The notes under the pieces are model-generated. The model was not told the origin of the DNA, did not search any database, and saw only the letters and a list, made by a program, of their open reading frames with translations. Positions 22,055 through 31,813 of a stretch of 64,000 bases of DNA are shown one piece after another. Location of the stretch: positions 91,257,142-91,321,141 of the forward strand of contig OZ022339.1 in assembly GCA_963989245.1 (NCBI GenBank), read 5' to 3'. Origin of the DNA: Nansenia antarctica. Lineage: Eukaryota > Chordata > Actinopteri > Argentiniformes > Microstomatidae. A program made the translations under genes and the position numbers. The stretch's first letter is position 1. Every line of letters starts with the position of its first letter.

Positions 22055-22755
22055 GGGCCCTATTATGCACTTCTTAACTTGCCGTCTTAAGTGTTAATTA
22101 AGACACACCGCCAGGTTAAGACCTACCGCCACCCTTATTATGCGCTTCATACGCGCTACTGCTATTATGCAGGTGTCGATAGGCGCCCACACATAAGACG
22201 TAAAACTCCCGTGCATATATTGCTCATTGTGGGAGTGTTCATATGTTAATGAAGTGCACTAGGCGCCCCTGCTATTATGCGATCTGACTTTGCTCCTAGC
22301 GCTAAGAAGTGGTTTGAAAAGTTCTTAAGTTTAGACTTCATGCACGTTTTGAAACACGAGCGCGCCTCCGCGGTTTGCGCATGCATTTGGGCACACATGA
22401 ACACGCACGTGGCTCCACGGCAAGACGTCAATTACGGTCACAGTACAAATGCTTTATTTCAGAAGGGAGAGGCAGAGAAGCGCGCTGACCTCCTTCTCAG
22501 GACTTCCATAATAGCATAGCGCTAATGACTCAACGCAGCCGGTTCTTAAAGGGAATGGCACCTGGCAGGCTGGCACGCTGATTGGGTTGATTGAGAAGAC
22601 GCCCAAAACACACCCATGACTAATTTCTTTGCTTAGCGCCGGGTTTTAGGCGCCCACTACAGCACGCATAATAGCAAAGTGGCCTTGACCACGCCTCCAC
22701 GTCTTAAGTTTAGATCTACCGCCTCGTCTTGTTGATGAAGTGCATAATAGGGCCC
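22055..22755. mobile_element. GGGCCC-ended inverted-repeat element (MITE)
   Basis: The left end GGGCCCTATTATGCACTTC is mirrored by GAAGTGCATAATAGGGCCC on the right, a perfect 19-bp terminal inverted repeat. Weaker matches, such as CGTCTTAAG-like blocks, lie inside. The ends resemble PIF/Harbinger-type elements. The flanking trinucleotides are CTA and CAA, so a 3-bp target duplication is only approximate. It holds no transposase frame. Confidence 0.75.
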
Positions 22756-22756
22756 C

Positions 22757-23023
22757 AAATATGCTGTGGGGGACAGTACTGGCAGCATGCACCTCACAAC
22801 TTGGGGTACCCTCAAATTGGACTTGGACAAATGGTATACCCTCAGCAACATTTTGGTAACCTCCTTTAATGAGATCCTCACACTAAGTACAACACGCATT
22901 ACTGAGGTGACACCAACGAAAAAACCCAACAAAGCACCACTGGCTCCTAGACGATGATGCCACAGTGTACAAGGGTGAAGTGAATGGTGCAAACATAAGC
23001 TTTGAACATACCTGCCCACAGAA

Positions 23024-23074
<51 letters not shown>

Positions 23075-23418
23075 GAGATCAACACTGCAGTAGCAATGAC
23101 ATCATGCACATTGTGCAAAATAAGACTTCGAAACTTGTACAGCAGTGGAGAGGTAGGCCTACCCTCAGTTTGGTGGTAATGGACGGCAAGACACAAACAT
23201 TTCAGATGAATACACGTGTAATTACCAGCATTATCCCGCCAGACATCCTCTCCACCAACAACAAGACTGCAATCATTTCACATATCTTCTCCCTTGACAT
23301 GGTGAGCATCACAGCAAACAACGGCTCCATCCTCTCTGTCACTCCTCTAAAAACACCTTCATCAAGCTCAGCAACGACGACGATTGAAGATGAGCTATTA
23401 CTACATAATAATCCGTAA
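22757..23418 (+). pseudogene. Decayed coding region, possibly OB-fold-like, unidentified
   Basis: Two segments read like protein on the plus strand. The first, about 22766-22957, has a D-S-T-G-S-M-H-L-T-T-W-G pattern, then Y-T-L-S-N and L-S-T-T-R-I-T. The second, about 23090-23418, has a C-x2-C pair in another frame followed by hydrophobic/Thr/Ser-rich text. The spacing of the first part resembles OB-fold single-strand-DNA-binding domains of the RPA type, but this is pattern memory only. A CA microsatellite (23025-23072) and at least one frame change interrupt it. It starts right after the MITE, which may have cut its 5-prime part. Confidence 0.3.
23025..23072. repeat. (CA)n microsatellite
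   Basis: A pure CA run of about 48 bp inside the decayed coding region. Confidence 0.97.
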
Positions 23419-23485
23419 TAATCTCTGCCTGTACTTTCACAAATGTATCGATGTAGATAGCCATTTGAACTTAAGCTAACCCTAT

Positions 23486-23632
23486 TTGCTTTTTACTATG
23501 TGTGTTTACTTTATAATGTATACTATTTTCATTTGATCTTAATTTGTTGATAACATTTACTTTCTCGAATGGTCATTGTTGTTTTTTCTCTTGGTGCTCT
23601 ATTTCCTACCCATGTTAATCACTACATTTCAT
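23486..23632 (+). repeat. Local duplication, copy 1
   Basis: About 145 bp including ATTTACTTTCTCGAATGGTC and TTGTTGTTTTTTCTCTTGGT. The unit is repeated at 23843-23987 with roughly one mismatch in six to eight bases. Confidence 0.8.
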
Positions 23633-23842
23633 TTTTGGATACGTGTGCCACTAACTTTTCATGGACTGGTTCTTACTTTGTTAAAAAATGCACTGCCTGT
23701 ACTGTGCGCAACTAGATTTATACTTTCCACTGCTTAATTCTCATCCCATTCCCAGTTATAACTTTGTTCACAAATTCCCTTCCTGTACTACTCATAACAC
23801 ATCCATGTACAAAGCAATTCAAACTTCAGCTTTGCAACTACT

Positions 23843-23987
23843 TGCTTTTTACTCTGTGTGTTTACTTACACGTTATACTACTTACCTTTGCTCTTGATAT
23901 GTTGAAATCATTTACTTTCTCGAATGCTCCTTGTTGTTTTTTCTCTTGCTGCTTTATTTCCTGCCCATGTTCATCACTACATTTTCC
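23843..23987 (+). repeat. Local duplication, copy 2
   Basis: Direct repeat of 23486-23632 at a spacing of 357 bp. Confidence 0.8.
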
Positions 23988-24560
23988 TTACTAAAAGCAC
24001 ATTTCCCCCTTTCTAGTGACTCTTTATTTGATGTTGCTTCACTCATTCACTAACCTTGTCATTGCCTCTATGCTGTATATTGATTCCATTCAGCTTAACA
24101 TTATATATCGTTCACAAATAGCCTACACAGACAACTTTACTCTGGTTCATATCACTTAACATACTCTATAAATATATTGAAAACATATACCTCCCATGTC
24201 TGATTAACAATGCATCTTGGCACTTCAATGTGTTACCATGTTGAAGCATTTGGAAATTTGACCATTTGGGCTAAAAGCTAAGGCTAATGCTAATATAGCA
24301 CTTTAAAAGTCATCTTCTCATGACCACTTTACCTGATTCAGTCAGATGGGGGTGGCATACTATGCTAGGCTTGCAGAATATAGTGTAAGCACATTATAAG
24401 TAGTGAAATGCTTGACATAAACTATACAACATGGTCATTAACTGTGCTGTAACAATGCATTTTCGTATTTACGCTTAGTGTATATGTGACAGGGCATGTT
24501 TAAAAAGTCCGCAAGTAGGGCAAAATCATTGTCCTGTTTTTTTCCAGATTATGAAAGGTT
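23988..24560. other. Unannotated stretch
   Basis: AT-rich. An AATGTGTTACCATGTTGAAG segment near 24225 resembles one near 21755, suggesting a shared old repeat. Confidence 0.35.
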
Positions 24561-24566
24561 AAAAAT

Positions 24567-24604
24567 GAAATGAAGTGCAATGAAATGAAATGAAATGAAA
24601 TGAA
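24567..24604. repeat. (GAAAT)n short tandem repeat
   Basis: About seven GAAAT pentanucleotides, the first ones imperfect. Confidence 0.9.
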
Positions 24605-24918
24605 CGCTTTAAAATGATGTGTCATACATTGAAATCTGAAACAAGTTGAAGAAGTCATGGATATTTGAATGTTGATACCCTCCAAATGACCATTTTGAGA
24701 AAACCAGGCTCAATGTCTTCACAGAGTTTTTTCACAGAGGTAATGGGTGGGAACAATAGCTGGTTAACTCCACCCTAATCACTCCCTCAAGGCAACCACA
24801 CCCTCAAGACAACCACTCCCCCATTACACTAGCTGTCATTATCTACCTGTCATCTGTCAGTGGGGTTGTCAGCTAACCCTCAGGAAACAAAATTGCAGGG
24901 CTGACATGTTTAAATCGT
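24605..24918. other. Unannotated stretch
   Basis: Nothing recognised. Confidence 0.35.
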
Positions 24919-25090
24919 TAAATAATAATAATAATAATAATAATTCAAGATTCATGATTTTTTTTATTGCCATGTGTGCCAAAAGTGTCTTACATCCCAT
25001 TACAAGTACAAGAGAGTAAAATTCATGGCAATGGAAAAAATTAGGCAAGATACAATTGAGCAATACAATAATAGAATGGTAAAAAAATAA
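24919..25090 (-). repeat. (AAT)n and retroposon-type tail
   Basis: An AAT run (24921-24944) is followed by a segment that on the minus strand ends CATGGCAATAAAAAAAATC then TGAATCTTGAATTATT. That is a common 3-prime tail layout of fish retroposons. The body is not identified. Confidence 0.45.
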
Positions 25091-25694
25091 TAATGTTGTG
25101 TCCGTGTGCATGCATTTATCATTATAGTCCATAAAGCATCTAGTGGGACTTGGTGTAGTTCCTTCCCATCCCATCTGGGCATCAAAGCTGTAATAGAAAA
25201 AGAAGACAGTACATTTAAAATGATTGCCCACTGTTACCAACACACCACTTTTACGAAATACTACTATGTTCATAAAATAGAATTGCTAATACAATGACAA
25301 TGACAAATACCTGAAGTGCTGGTGACTCACATCAAGGTGTCATCTCTCAGAACCTCTCACCTCGTCATTCTGTAACACACATTTCAGGTCAGAGGTGTGG
25401 ACACACTGCTAGTGTAGGTTTTCCATAGACTCTCAGTATACTGTACTTGTACTGTAAGAAGTAGGCTAGTGAAATCATTTCAACCCACAGTATTATTCTA
25501 TAGCAAATCTACATATCAATGAATTAATCATTATGTTTGATTCCACACAAAATTACCGTTCATTACAAAAGCATTTACTTTTTCTATAATCTATTATATC
25601 TCTAACAAAGCTAGCTAGCTAGCTAACAAGCTAACACTTGTTTGGCTAGCTGGTACACACAAACACACTAAAATGGTGCATGAAACATATTACA
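25091..25694. other. Unannotated stretch left of Gypsy element 2
   Basis: AT-rich. Contains a short GCTAGCTAGCTAGCT palindromic run near 25612. No gene seen. Confidence 0.35.
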
Positions 25695-25698
25695 GTAT
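25695..25698. repeat. Target site duplication, left copy (GTAT)
   Basis: Matches 29768-29771 exactly and abuts the 5-prime LTR. Confidence 0.9.
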
Positions 25699-25934
25699 TG
25701 TAGTGACTACATTATGGGTTCATGTTCTCCTCTTACTGTTGGTTGTGTAGTGGGAGGGAACCAGTTCTGGCACTAGGGGCAGAGGGGAGGTTTATTAACG
25801 TTGCAACTTCCTGTTTGGACACAAGAGTTTCGGTGATCTATTTTCTGGTCCTGTACTGATAGTACAAGTTGTTATTTTGATTAAACAGTTATCATTACGT
25901 TGCCTACGTCTTTCCTTTTTCCTCCGGCACTACA
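25699..25934 (+). repeat. 5-prime LTR of Gypsy element 2
   Basis: 236 bp, TG...CA ends, reads as identical to 29532-29767. Expected to carry the element promoter. Confidence 0.95.
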
Positions 25935-25935
25935 C

Positions 25936-25953
25936 TGGTGACCCGACGTGGAT
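25936..25953 (+). other. Primer binding site, tRNA-Trp-like
   Basis: One base after the LTR the sequence is TGGTGACCCGACGTGGAT. From memory, the site complementary to vertebrate tRNA-Trp is the same apart from one extra C in the C run and lacking one G near the end. So this is an imperfect tRNA-Trp primer site. Confidence 0.65.
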
Positions 25954-26009
25954 TTTTGTTAACGGAATTGTGTACAAAAACCAGCGAGCGAACATTGCAA
26001 TCCTGCAAA

Positions 26010-26762
26010 ATGTCCGGGCGAGGAAGACGTTCAAACCAGCGGCAGCCATCACCATCCCCTGTCAGGGTAACGCGTGGTGCGCACACTCCCACTCTCAAGC
26101 TACCAGAGTTCTGGGACTCAACGCCTGCTGCATGGTTTGCTATTGTAGAGGCACATTTCAACAAAAGTGACATCGATGACGACGACGACCGGTACAACCA
26201 TGCTGTGGCAATGTTGGGCAGCTCCACCGCAGCTCGAGTGGTAGGTTTTTTGTCTGCTCCCCCGACGACGAACAAATATGAGCGCCTCAAGGCCCTGCTT
26301 CTAGAGACATTTGAACTGTCCACTGCGGAGAGGGTGCGTCGCCTATTTGCCATGTCGGACTTGGGTGACGAGAGGCCTTCTGCGCGCATGGAGAGGATGC
26401 TAAACCTGCTCGGTACAGAAGACCCCATGATCCTCTTCACAGAGCTGTTCATGCGCACATTGCCAGCTCAAGTTAGGATGGCGCTGGCCAACACCGCCAT
26501 CATGGAGCCCCGCGCCCTGGCCAGGGAGGCGGACCGGTTCGTCTTGGCCATGCCTCAACGGTCCCCCGACCTGCTCGCTCCCGCGGCCGCCCCGCCACCC
26601 GACCGTCACAGGAGAGCGAAGGATGACGCCAGACCTTCTGGCCAGCAGGGTAACGCTGCGGGCCATTGTTTCTACCACGCCACTTTTGGCGCCAAGGCCA
26701 AACGGTGCCGCTCACCCTGCACCTTCGGACCGACGGGAAACGGCGGGGCCGGCACTCAGTAG
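26010..26762 (+). CDS. Gag protein of Gypsy element 2
   Basis: 250 residues from the ATG at 26010, which is chosen because upstream codons overlap the primer site. The N terminus is basic (MSGRGRRSNQ). A capsid-like helical region follows, with a run of acidic residues (DIDDDDD) and the segment ERLKALLLETFELS. Near the C terminus a C-x2-H-x8-C-x3-C pattern (CFYH...CRSPC) replaces the usual CCHC knuckle and probably binds nucleic acid or metal. The stop codon lies 21 bases after a slippery heptamer, so Gag-Pol is expected by −1 frameshifting. The frame is intact. Confidence 0.88.
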   Translation: MSGRGRRSNQRQPSPSPVRVTRGAHTPTLKLPEFWDSTPAAWFAIVEAHFNKSDIDDDDDRYNHAVAMLGSSTAARVVGFLSAPPTTNKYERLKALLLETFELSTAERVRRLFAMSDLGDERPSARMERMLNLLGTEDPMILFTELFMRTLPAQVRMALANTAIMEPRALAREADRFVLAMPQRSPDLLAPAAAPPPDRHRRAKDDARPSGQQGNAAGHCFYHATFGAKAKRCRSPCTFGPTGNGGAGTQ

Positions 26763-26779
26763 TGGCCCTGAGCGCTGGC
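26735..26779 (+). promoter_or_regulatory. Programmed −1 ribosomal frameshift site
   Basis: The heptamer GGGGAAAC-type site reads G GGA AAC (26735-26741) exactly in the Gag phase. After a 6-base spacer comes a hairpin: GCCGGC (26748-26753) and CTCAG (26755-26759) pair with CTGAG (26768-26772) and GCTGGC (26774-26779) across an 8-base loop, with one A/C mismatch and one G-U pair. The protease-pol frame is the −1 frame and is open through the site, while Gag stops inside the hairpin loop. Slippery site, spacer and stem fit the known −1 signal. Confidence 0.85.
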
Positions 26780-27442
26780 GTCACCAACAGGCTGCTCTTC
26801 ATACAAGACACCGCCTCTGGTCGCAGTTTCCTTTGTGACACAGGTGCCCAGTGGAGCATCATTCCGGCAGAGAGATCGGATGTGGCGAAGGAGGAACGTG
26901 GTCCGCAGTTGGCAGGCGCGGACGGCACGCCTATCTGCTCTTATGGCACTAGGGCGGTGGACGTGTGCTTCGGAGGGCAATGCTTTTCGTGGGATTTTGT
27001 CATAGCGGCTGTCACATTTCCCCTCCTTGGTGCGGATTTTCTGTGCGCCCACAACCTGTTGGTGGACGTGGGGAACAGGCGCCTGGTCAACTCACAGACT
27101 TTCGCTTCCTTCGCCTGTACGCAGGGGGAGGCGGTCTACAGCGGGTGGTCCAATACGCTCGCCGAAAGTGACCAGTACCTTCGGCTGCTCGCCGAATTCC
27201 CCGACCTTACCAAGCCCACCTTCTCCGCGCCCACGGTGAAACACGGAGTGGAGCACCACATCGAGACCGAGGGGCCTCCCCTCCACGCCAGGGCCAGGCG
27301 CCTCAACCCGGAGAAGCTGGCCATCGCCAGGGCGGAGTTTGCGCATATGGAGCAGGTGGGCATCGTTCGGCGCTCGAGCAGCCCCTGGGCGTCTCCCCTG
27401 CACATCGTCCCTAAGTCAGACGGCGGGTGGCGCCCATGTGGA
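26741..27442 (+). pseudogene. Protease and start of reverse transcriptase, element 2
   Basis: This frame is −1 relative to Gag and is entered at the slippery site. The aspartic protease motif DTGA lies at about 26837-26848, followed by a hydrophobic LLGADFL segment typical of the retropepsin C-terminal part. The N-terminal part of reverse transcriptase follows, through a GIVRRSSSPWASPLHIV segment to KSDGGWRPCG at 27442. There the match stops: the palm with YxDD is missing and the frame breaks into nonsense. Compared with element 1, about 155 residues are absent. Confidence 0.9.
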
Positions 27443-29510
27443 GCGCTCGAAGGTGGAAGCTGTCGCTGCTTTCCCGCGCCCCAGCACAATCAGCGAGCTC
27501 AAGGGGTTCATCGGGATGGTAACCTTCTACTATCGCTTCCTCCACCACATCGCTCACGTCCTGCGGCCTCTGTACGATGCCCAGAAGGGCAAGACTCTGA
27601 AGCAGCCGGTGGACTGGACGGCGGAGCGTGTCAAAGCCTTTCAGGACACCAAGGCGGCCCTGGCCCGCGCTGCCATGTTGGCCCACCCCTCGCCCTCGGC
27701 ACCCACTGCTCTCACCACGGACGCCTCTGACTTTGCTGTGGGAGCGGTGTACGAACAGTGGGTTGGGGACGCCTGGCAGCCTCTTGCATTCTTCAGCCGC
27801 CAGCTGTCTCCCAGAGAGCAAAGGTACAGCACATTCGACAGGGAGCTCCTCGGGCTGTGGCTTGCTGTCAGACACTTCCGTTTTTTACTGGAGGGCCGCG
27901 AGTTTACGGCCTACGTGGACCACAAGCCACTCATGCACGCCATGTCCAAGGTGGCGGAGCCGTGGTCCGACCGCCAACAGCGCCAGCTCGCCTACATATC
28001 CGAGTTCACCACAGACATCCAGCACGTTGCTGGGAAGTCCAACCAGGTCGCGGATTGTCTCTCCAGGGCGGTGGTTGGTGCGGTCCAACTGGGTTTGGAC
28101 TACGCGCGCATGGCTGCAGACCAGGCCGCCGACCCCGCCGTCCAGGCTCTCAAGTTGTCGGACACAGGACTGCGCCTAGAAGAGGTGGTTTTCGGTGACG
28201 CAGGGGCCACGCTCCTGTGCGACGTCTCCATGGGTCAGCCACGACCGGTGGTCCCCGCCAACTGGAGGCGCCCCGCCTTCGAGGCGATACACGGCTTGTC
28301 TCACCCTGGTAGGAAACCGTCCTCACGGCTGGTGTCAGAGAAATTCGTCTGGCATGGGCTCAAGAGGGATGTGAGGGCCTGGGTAGACACGTGCATCGCC
28401 TGCCAGCGCGCCAAGGTGCATCGACACGTCAAGGCCCCCCTGGAGCAGTTCTCTGTGCCTGAGCGGAGGTTCGATCATGTAAACGTGGACCTGGTAGGGC
28501 CGCTGCCCCCCTCGCACGGATACACCTATCTCTTTACCATGGTGGACAGGACGACTCGCTGGCCGGAGGCAGTTCCGCTCTCCTCAACGACAGCCCCCGA
28601 CCTGGCCCGGGCGTTCATCGCGGTGTGGGTCTCCCGCTACGGCACCCCTGCTGATCTCTCCTCTGACCGTGGCTCACAGTTTACTTCAGAGCTGTGGGCA
28701 GCGGTGGCGGAGAATCTGGGGGTCAAGCTCCACCGCACAACCGCCTATCACCCGCAGGCGAACGGGCTCTGTGAGCGTTTCCATCGATCCATGAAGGCCG
28801 CCCTTCGAGCCAGCCTCACGGACAGCGACTGGCTTGACAAGCTGCCGTGGGTCATGCTGGGGCTCAGGACAGCGCCTAAGGAGGACCTCCAGTCGTCGTC
28901 CGCTGAGCTGGTGTTTGGACAGCCGCTGCGGGTCCCCGGTGACTTCATTCCCAAGTCAACGGAGCCCTGGTCCACCGCCGCTCAGCGCGCCTCCCTGCTG
29001 GACAGCGCCAGGACCTTCGTCCCGGTCCCGACTACGCAGCATGGTGTCCCTACTTCGAGGGTGCCCCCGGAGCTGCACTCAGCGAGGTTCGTTTTCATTC
29101 GTCATGATGGCCACAGGACTCCACTACGTCCTCCTTATGACGGGCCTTTCCGTGTCATCGAGGCCGGAGCCAAGAACTTCATGGTTGACATGGGGGGTAG
29201 GCCTGAGTGTGTGTCCGTTGATCGCCTCAAACCGGCCCACTTGGACCTTGAACTGCCCCTGGATTTGGCCCTGCCACCGCGCAGAGGCCGGCCTCCAGTC
29301 CTACCTCCCCTGCCGCGCCCTGGCCATTCCCCCCTCCGACCCCGACAACCCCCCGCAGCTCGCGAGCCCCCGGTCGTCGCTGCCCCCCGTCCTTCCCTGC
29401 AGGAGGACGTGATGGGCGATGTCACACCTCCTCCCGCACCTCCTGACTTTACCTACGATCGTAGGGGCCGGGCCATACGCCCTCCTCGCCGTGAGGATTT
29501 CCAATATTGA
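27435..29510 (+). pseudogene. RNase H and integrase part of Pol, element 2
   Basis: The frame resumes at the deletion joint in a different phase, with HVERSKVEAV, equivalent to the region after the RT palm, and is then open for about 690 codons. Visible in order: connection region; RNase H with TDAS (about 27718) and DHKP; integrase HHCC (about 28290-28405); catalytic D (VNVDLVGP), D (SSDRGSQF) and E (ANGLCERF), with 35 residues between the second D and the E; then a PPYDGPF-type GPY/F module near 29130 and a Pro/Arg-rich tail. No stop interrupts it. It has no start of its own, so it could be translated only after repair of the phase change. Confidence 0.9.
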
Positions 29511-29518
29511 GGTGAACA

Positions 29519-29531
29519 CTGGGGGGGCTGG
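29519..29531 (+). other. Polypurine tract of Gypsy element 2
   Basis: CTGGGGGGGCTGG lies immediately before the 3-prime LTR. It is a G-rich, slightly interrupted tract and the best candidate for the plus-strand primer. Confidence 0.65.
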
Positions 29532-29767
29532 TGTAGTGACTACATTATGGGTTCATGTTCTCCTCTTACTGTTGGTTGTGTAGTGGGAGGGAACCAGTTC
29601 TGGCACTAGGGGCAGAGGGGAGGTTTATTAACGTTGCAACTTCCTGTTTGGACACAAGAGTTTCGGTGATCTATTTTCTGGTCCTGTACTGATAGTACAA
29701 GTTGTTATTTTGATTAAACAGTTATCATTACGTTGCCTACGTCTTTCCTTTTTCCTCCGGCACTACA
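29532..29767 (+). repeat. 3-prime LTR of Gypsy element 2
   Basis: 236 bp, reads as identical to 25699-25934. Confidence 0.95.
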
Positions 29768-29771
29768 GTAT
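29768..29771. repeat. Target site duplication, right copy (GTAT)
   Basis: Matches 25695-25698. Confidence 0.9.
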
Positions 29772-30470
29772 GTTGCATGTTTAGTAGGTCTGCAACTTCC
29801 TCTCACCATCTCCTATTAGTTTTGTAGAGGGGTGGCATAATTATGGTGAGCAGTTTCAGTGGTTTGATAACTGATGCTAACAAAGGCGCTATAGTATCTA
29901 CCTTACTCACAAAACAACAAATAACTGTTTGGCTATACTAAGTAAACAACACAAAATCCTAGTAAACAACACATGTAACTCACTAAAACGTACCCAAGAA
30001 CACAGCAGAAGGTCTGTCTGCAGACGACTGTCCCATGAATAGTGAACTGATGTTGAGATCAATGTCTGAAATTCTGTTGTCTTCTTCGTCATCGTCAGAT
30101 TCGGAGTTGGGAGTTCCCGTTCGGAGTTCCCATTATGTATCGTCCAATATTAAGGAGTTCATTAATTGCCCACTGTCGATATTTCTGCCTGCTTATGAAA
30201 TTCTGTTGATAGCATTAGCGAGAGCTTCAGCATCCATCTTGTAAACTTGTCAACAAACAGGTCCACACGCACATGGCTACTTACATACAGCTGGGGTGGG
30301 TGTGGCTACACACACTGCCACACTAATACCCCCCACCCGACTTTGCTAACTAAATGTAGGTATTTAGTGAATGTAAAACTATTGGTTATGATATCGAGTG
30401 GGTTCTTCATCGCTTCATTTGTCTTCCTATGCCAAAAACCGGAAAAAAAAAAAATCACAACAAGAACCTA
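29772..30470. other. Unannotated stretch
   Basis: Nothing recognised. A short near-duplication of GGAGTTCCC-type text lies at 30105-30130. Confidence 0.35.
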
Positions 30471-30492
30471 ACCCTAACCCTAACCCTTACTT
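30471..30492. repeat. Short interstitial telomere-like repeat
   Basis: About three copies of CCTAAC/CCCTAA, the vertebrate telomere hexamer. Too short to say more than that it matches. Confidence 0.7.
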
Positions 30493-31080
30493 GGCTCGAT
30501 TGTGAGGTTTCACAATTGCCGACATGAGGACCTTTTAATGAAACGGTGTCACATATTATCATCATAGCATAGTAGCCTGTGTATATCAGGCTATAATTAG
30601 GTGACTGGTACCTTACATGCCTGTGGTCCTAGGGTACTTCATAATATCATAGCTTAGTATATCATGAGTTCAACCATGGCCCATATTAGGTGAGTGGTCT
30701 ACCCCCCTGTCTGTAGGTCTAGCCCCTATCTGTCAATCTACAACCTGTCTGTAGATCTACCCCGTGTCTGTCAATCTCACCCCATTTATGGTTATGGGGG
30801 CATATCTGTTTGAACACGCCCCATTGCCGCTTGCGGTTATATTTGTGTTTGCAACAATGAATTCAAGTGATACAGCAAAGAAAGTGGCTGGAAATGTGTT
30901 TATTTGGTTTTACTACAAAGCAATACGTTTTAGTGCAAATCAAGTACATGCAGTTTCTGCACCATCTCTCATGTGAAGAATAGTGGTAGCTGCATCAAGT
31001 TATGAGTATTTGTCCCTGGAAGGGACTGAGGAGTTCGTCAGGAGGAAGAGAAAATTATACAATTTGCTGAGTTGGTCGTG
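30493..31080. other. Unannotated, with imperfect CTGTCTGTAGATCTAC repeats
   Basis: Around 30700-30780, CTGTCTGTAGGTCTA, CTATCTGTCAATCTAC and CTGTCTGTAGATCTAC alternate, a degenerate 17-20-bp tandem repeat. No gene seen. Confidence 0.45.
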
Positions 31081-31085
31081 ACATC

Positions 31086-31440
31086 CTAATCTACACAGTG
31101 TGTAATTGATTCCTATGCAAATCAGAGGCCCTATAAAAACAGATATTGATTCCAAAATTACATTACACTATTATCCTTGCATTAAGATGAACTCAATTCA
31201 ACTTATTGAGTGATTTGTTGAAGACATTTTTGCTTTTTCAGCTAATTTTAAGAGTGTCATAGCAAGCACATGAGGTATTTCTTTGTTTAAATTTGAATAC
31301 ATTTGCAGACATTTCTAAAAAGTTGTTTTCGCTTTGTAATTATGGGGTATTGTGCGTGGATTGATGACATTTTTCTTTTTATTTAATCAATTTAAATCAG
31401 TCTATAACATAACAAAATGTGGAAAAGGTGAAGGGGTATG
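31086..31440 (-). mobile_element. Tc1-like non-autonomous repeat, copy 2 (inverted)
   Basis: The reverse complement matches 20714-21132, from the CATACC and TTTTTCCACATTTTGTT end to the TGCATAGGAATCAATT end. It has about 30 bp near the A/T-rich inner end that copy 1 lacks, and lacks the 60-bp tail insertion of copy 1. Confidence 0.65.
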
Positions 31441-31789
31441 ATGGCTAGGTACATGGCATGCCCCACCTCCAGCCCCTATCTCTCTCCTGCCCAAGTGTTG
31501 GCACTAAACGTAAACTGGTATAGTATATCAAATAATGGTTATTTTTTGTTCATCTCTTTGTTTCCCCATGTATTTTATTTGAAGGACAACAGTCTCTATG
31601 CCCTGATATCTCTAAGGATAGAACTGTAATGACGGTAGGACGAGGCAGTGAGCCAGGCGCTCCCAGCAGGGGACATCATCCGCTGAGGAGTGCGTGTGAT
31701 GCCAAAGACACACACACAGAGAGAGAGGACAACCTGAGGGCCCATTAGTCTGTGATTAAAGATGTGCTGGAGGTATGAACCAGAATACA
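31441..31789. other. Unannotated stretch
   Basis: Nothing recognised. Confidence 0.35.
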
Positions 31790-31813
31790 CACACACACAC
31801 ACACACACACGCA

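Larger units (their letters stand above)
25699..29767 (+). mobile_element. Ty3/Gypsy LTR retrotransposon, RT-deleted (element 2)
   Basis: A 4,069-bp element on the plus strand with two 236-bp LTRs that read as identical. Their ends form a perfect 7-bp inverted repeat (TGTAGTG...CACTACA), with GTAT on both flanks. Order: tRNA-Trp-like primer site, gag, −1 frameshift site, protease, start of reverse transcriptase, a deletion joint near 27435-27442, the connection region before RNase H, RNase H, integrase with a GPY/F-like C-terminal module, and a G-rich tract before the 3-prime LTR. The family differs from element 1 (different LTR, primer site and Gag). GC content is markedly higher than in the flanks, as expected for a recently arrived coding element. 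Confidence 0.95.

Noticed and set aside
25610..25628. GCTAGCTAGCTAGC palindrome as a regulatory site
   Set aside because: Short tandem palindromes of this kind are common in this window (9.4 and 47.1 kb) and have no supporting context.
26400..29519. Long frames on the minus strand and in other phases inside Gypsy element 2
   Set aside because: They are shadows of the GC-rich gag-pol coding strand and contain no domain motifs.
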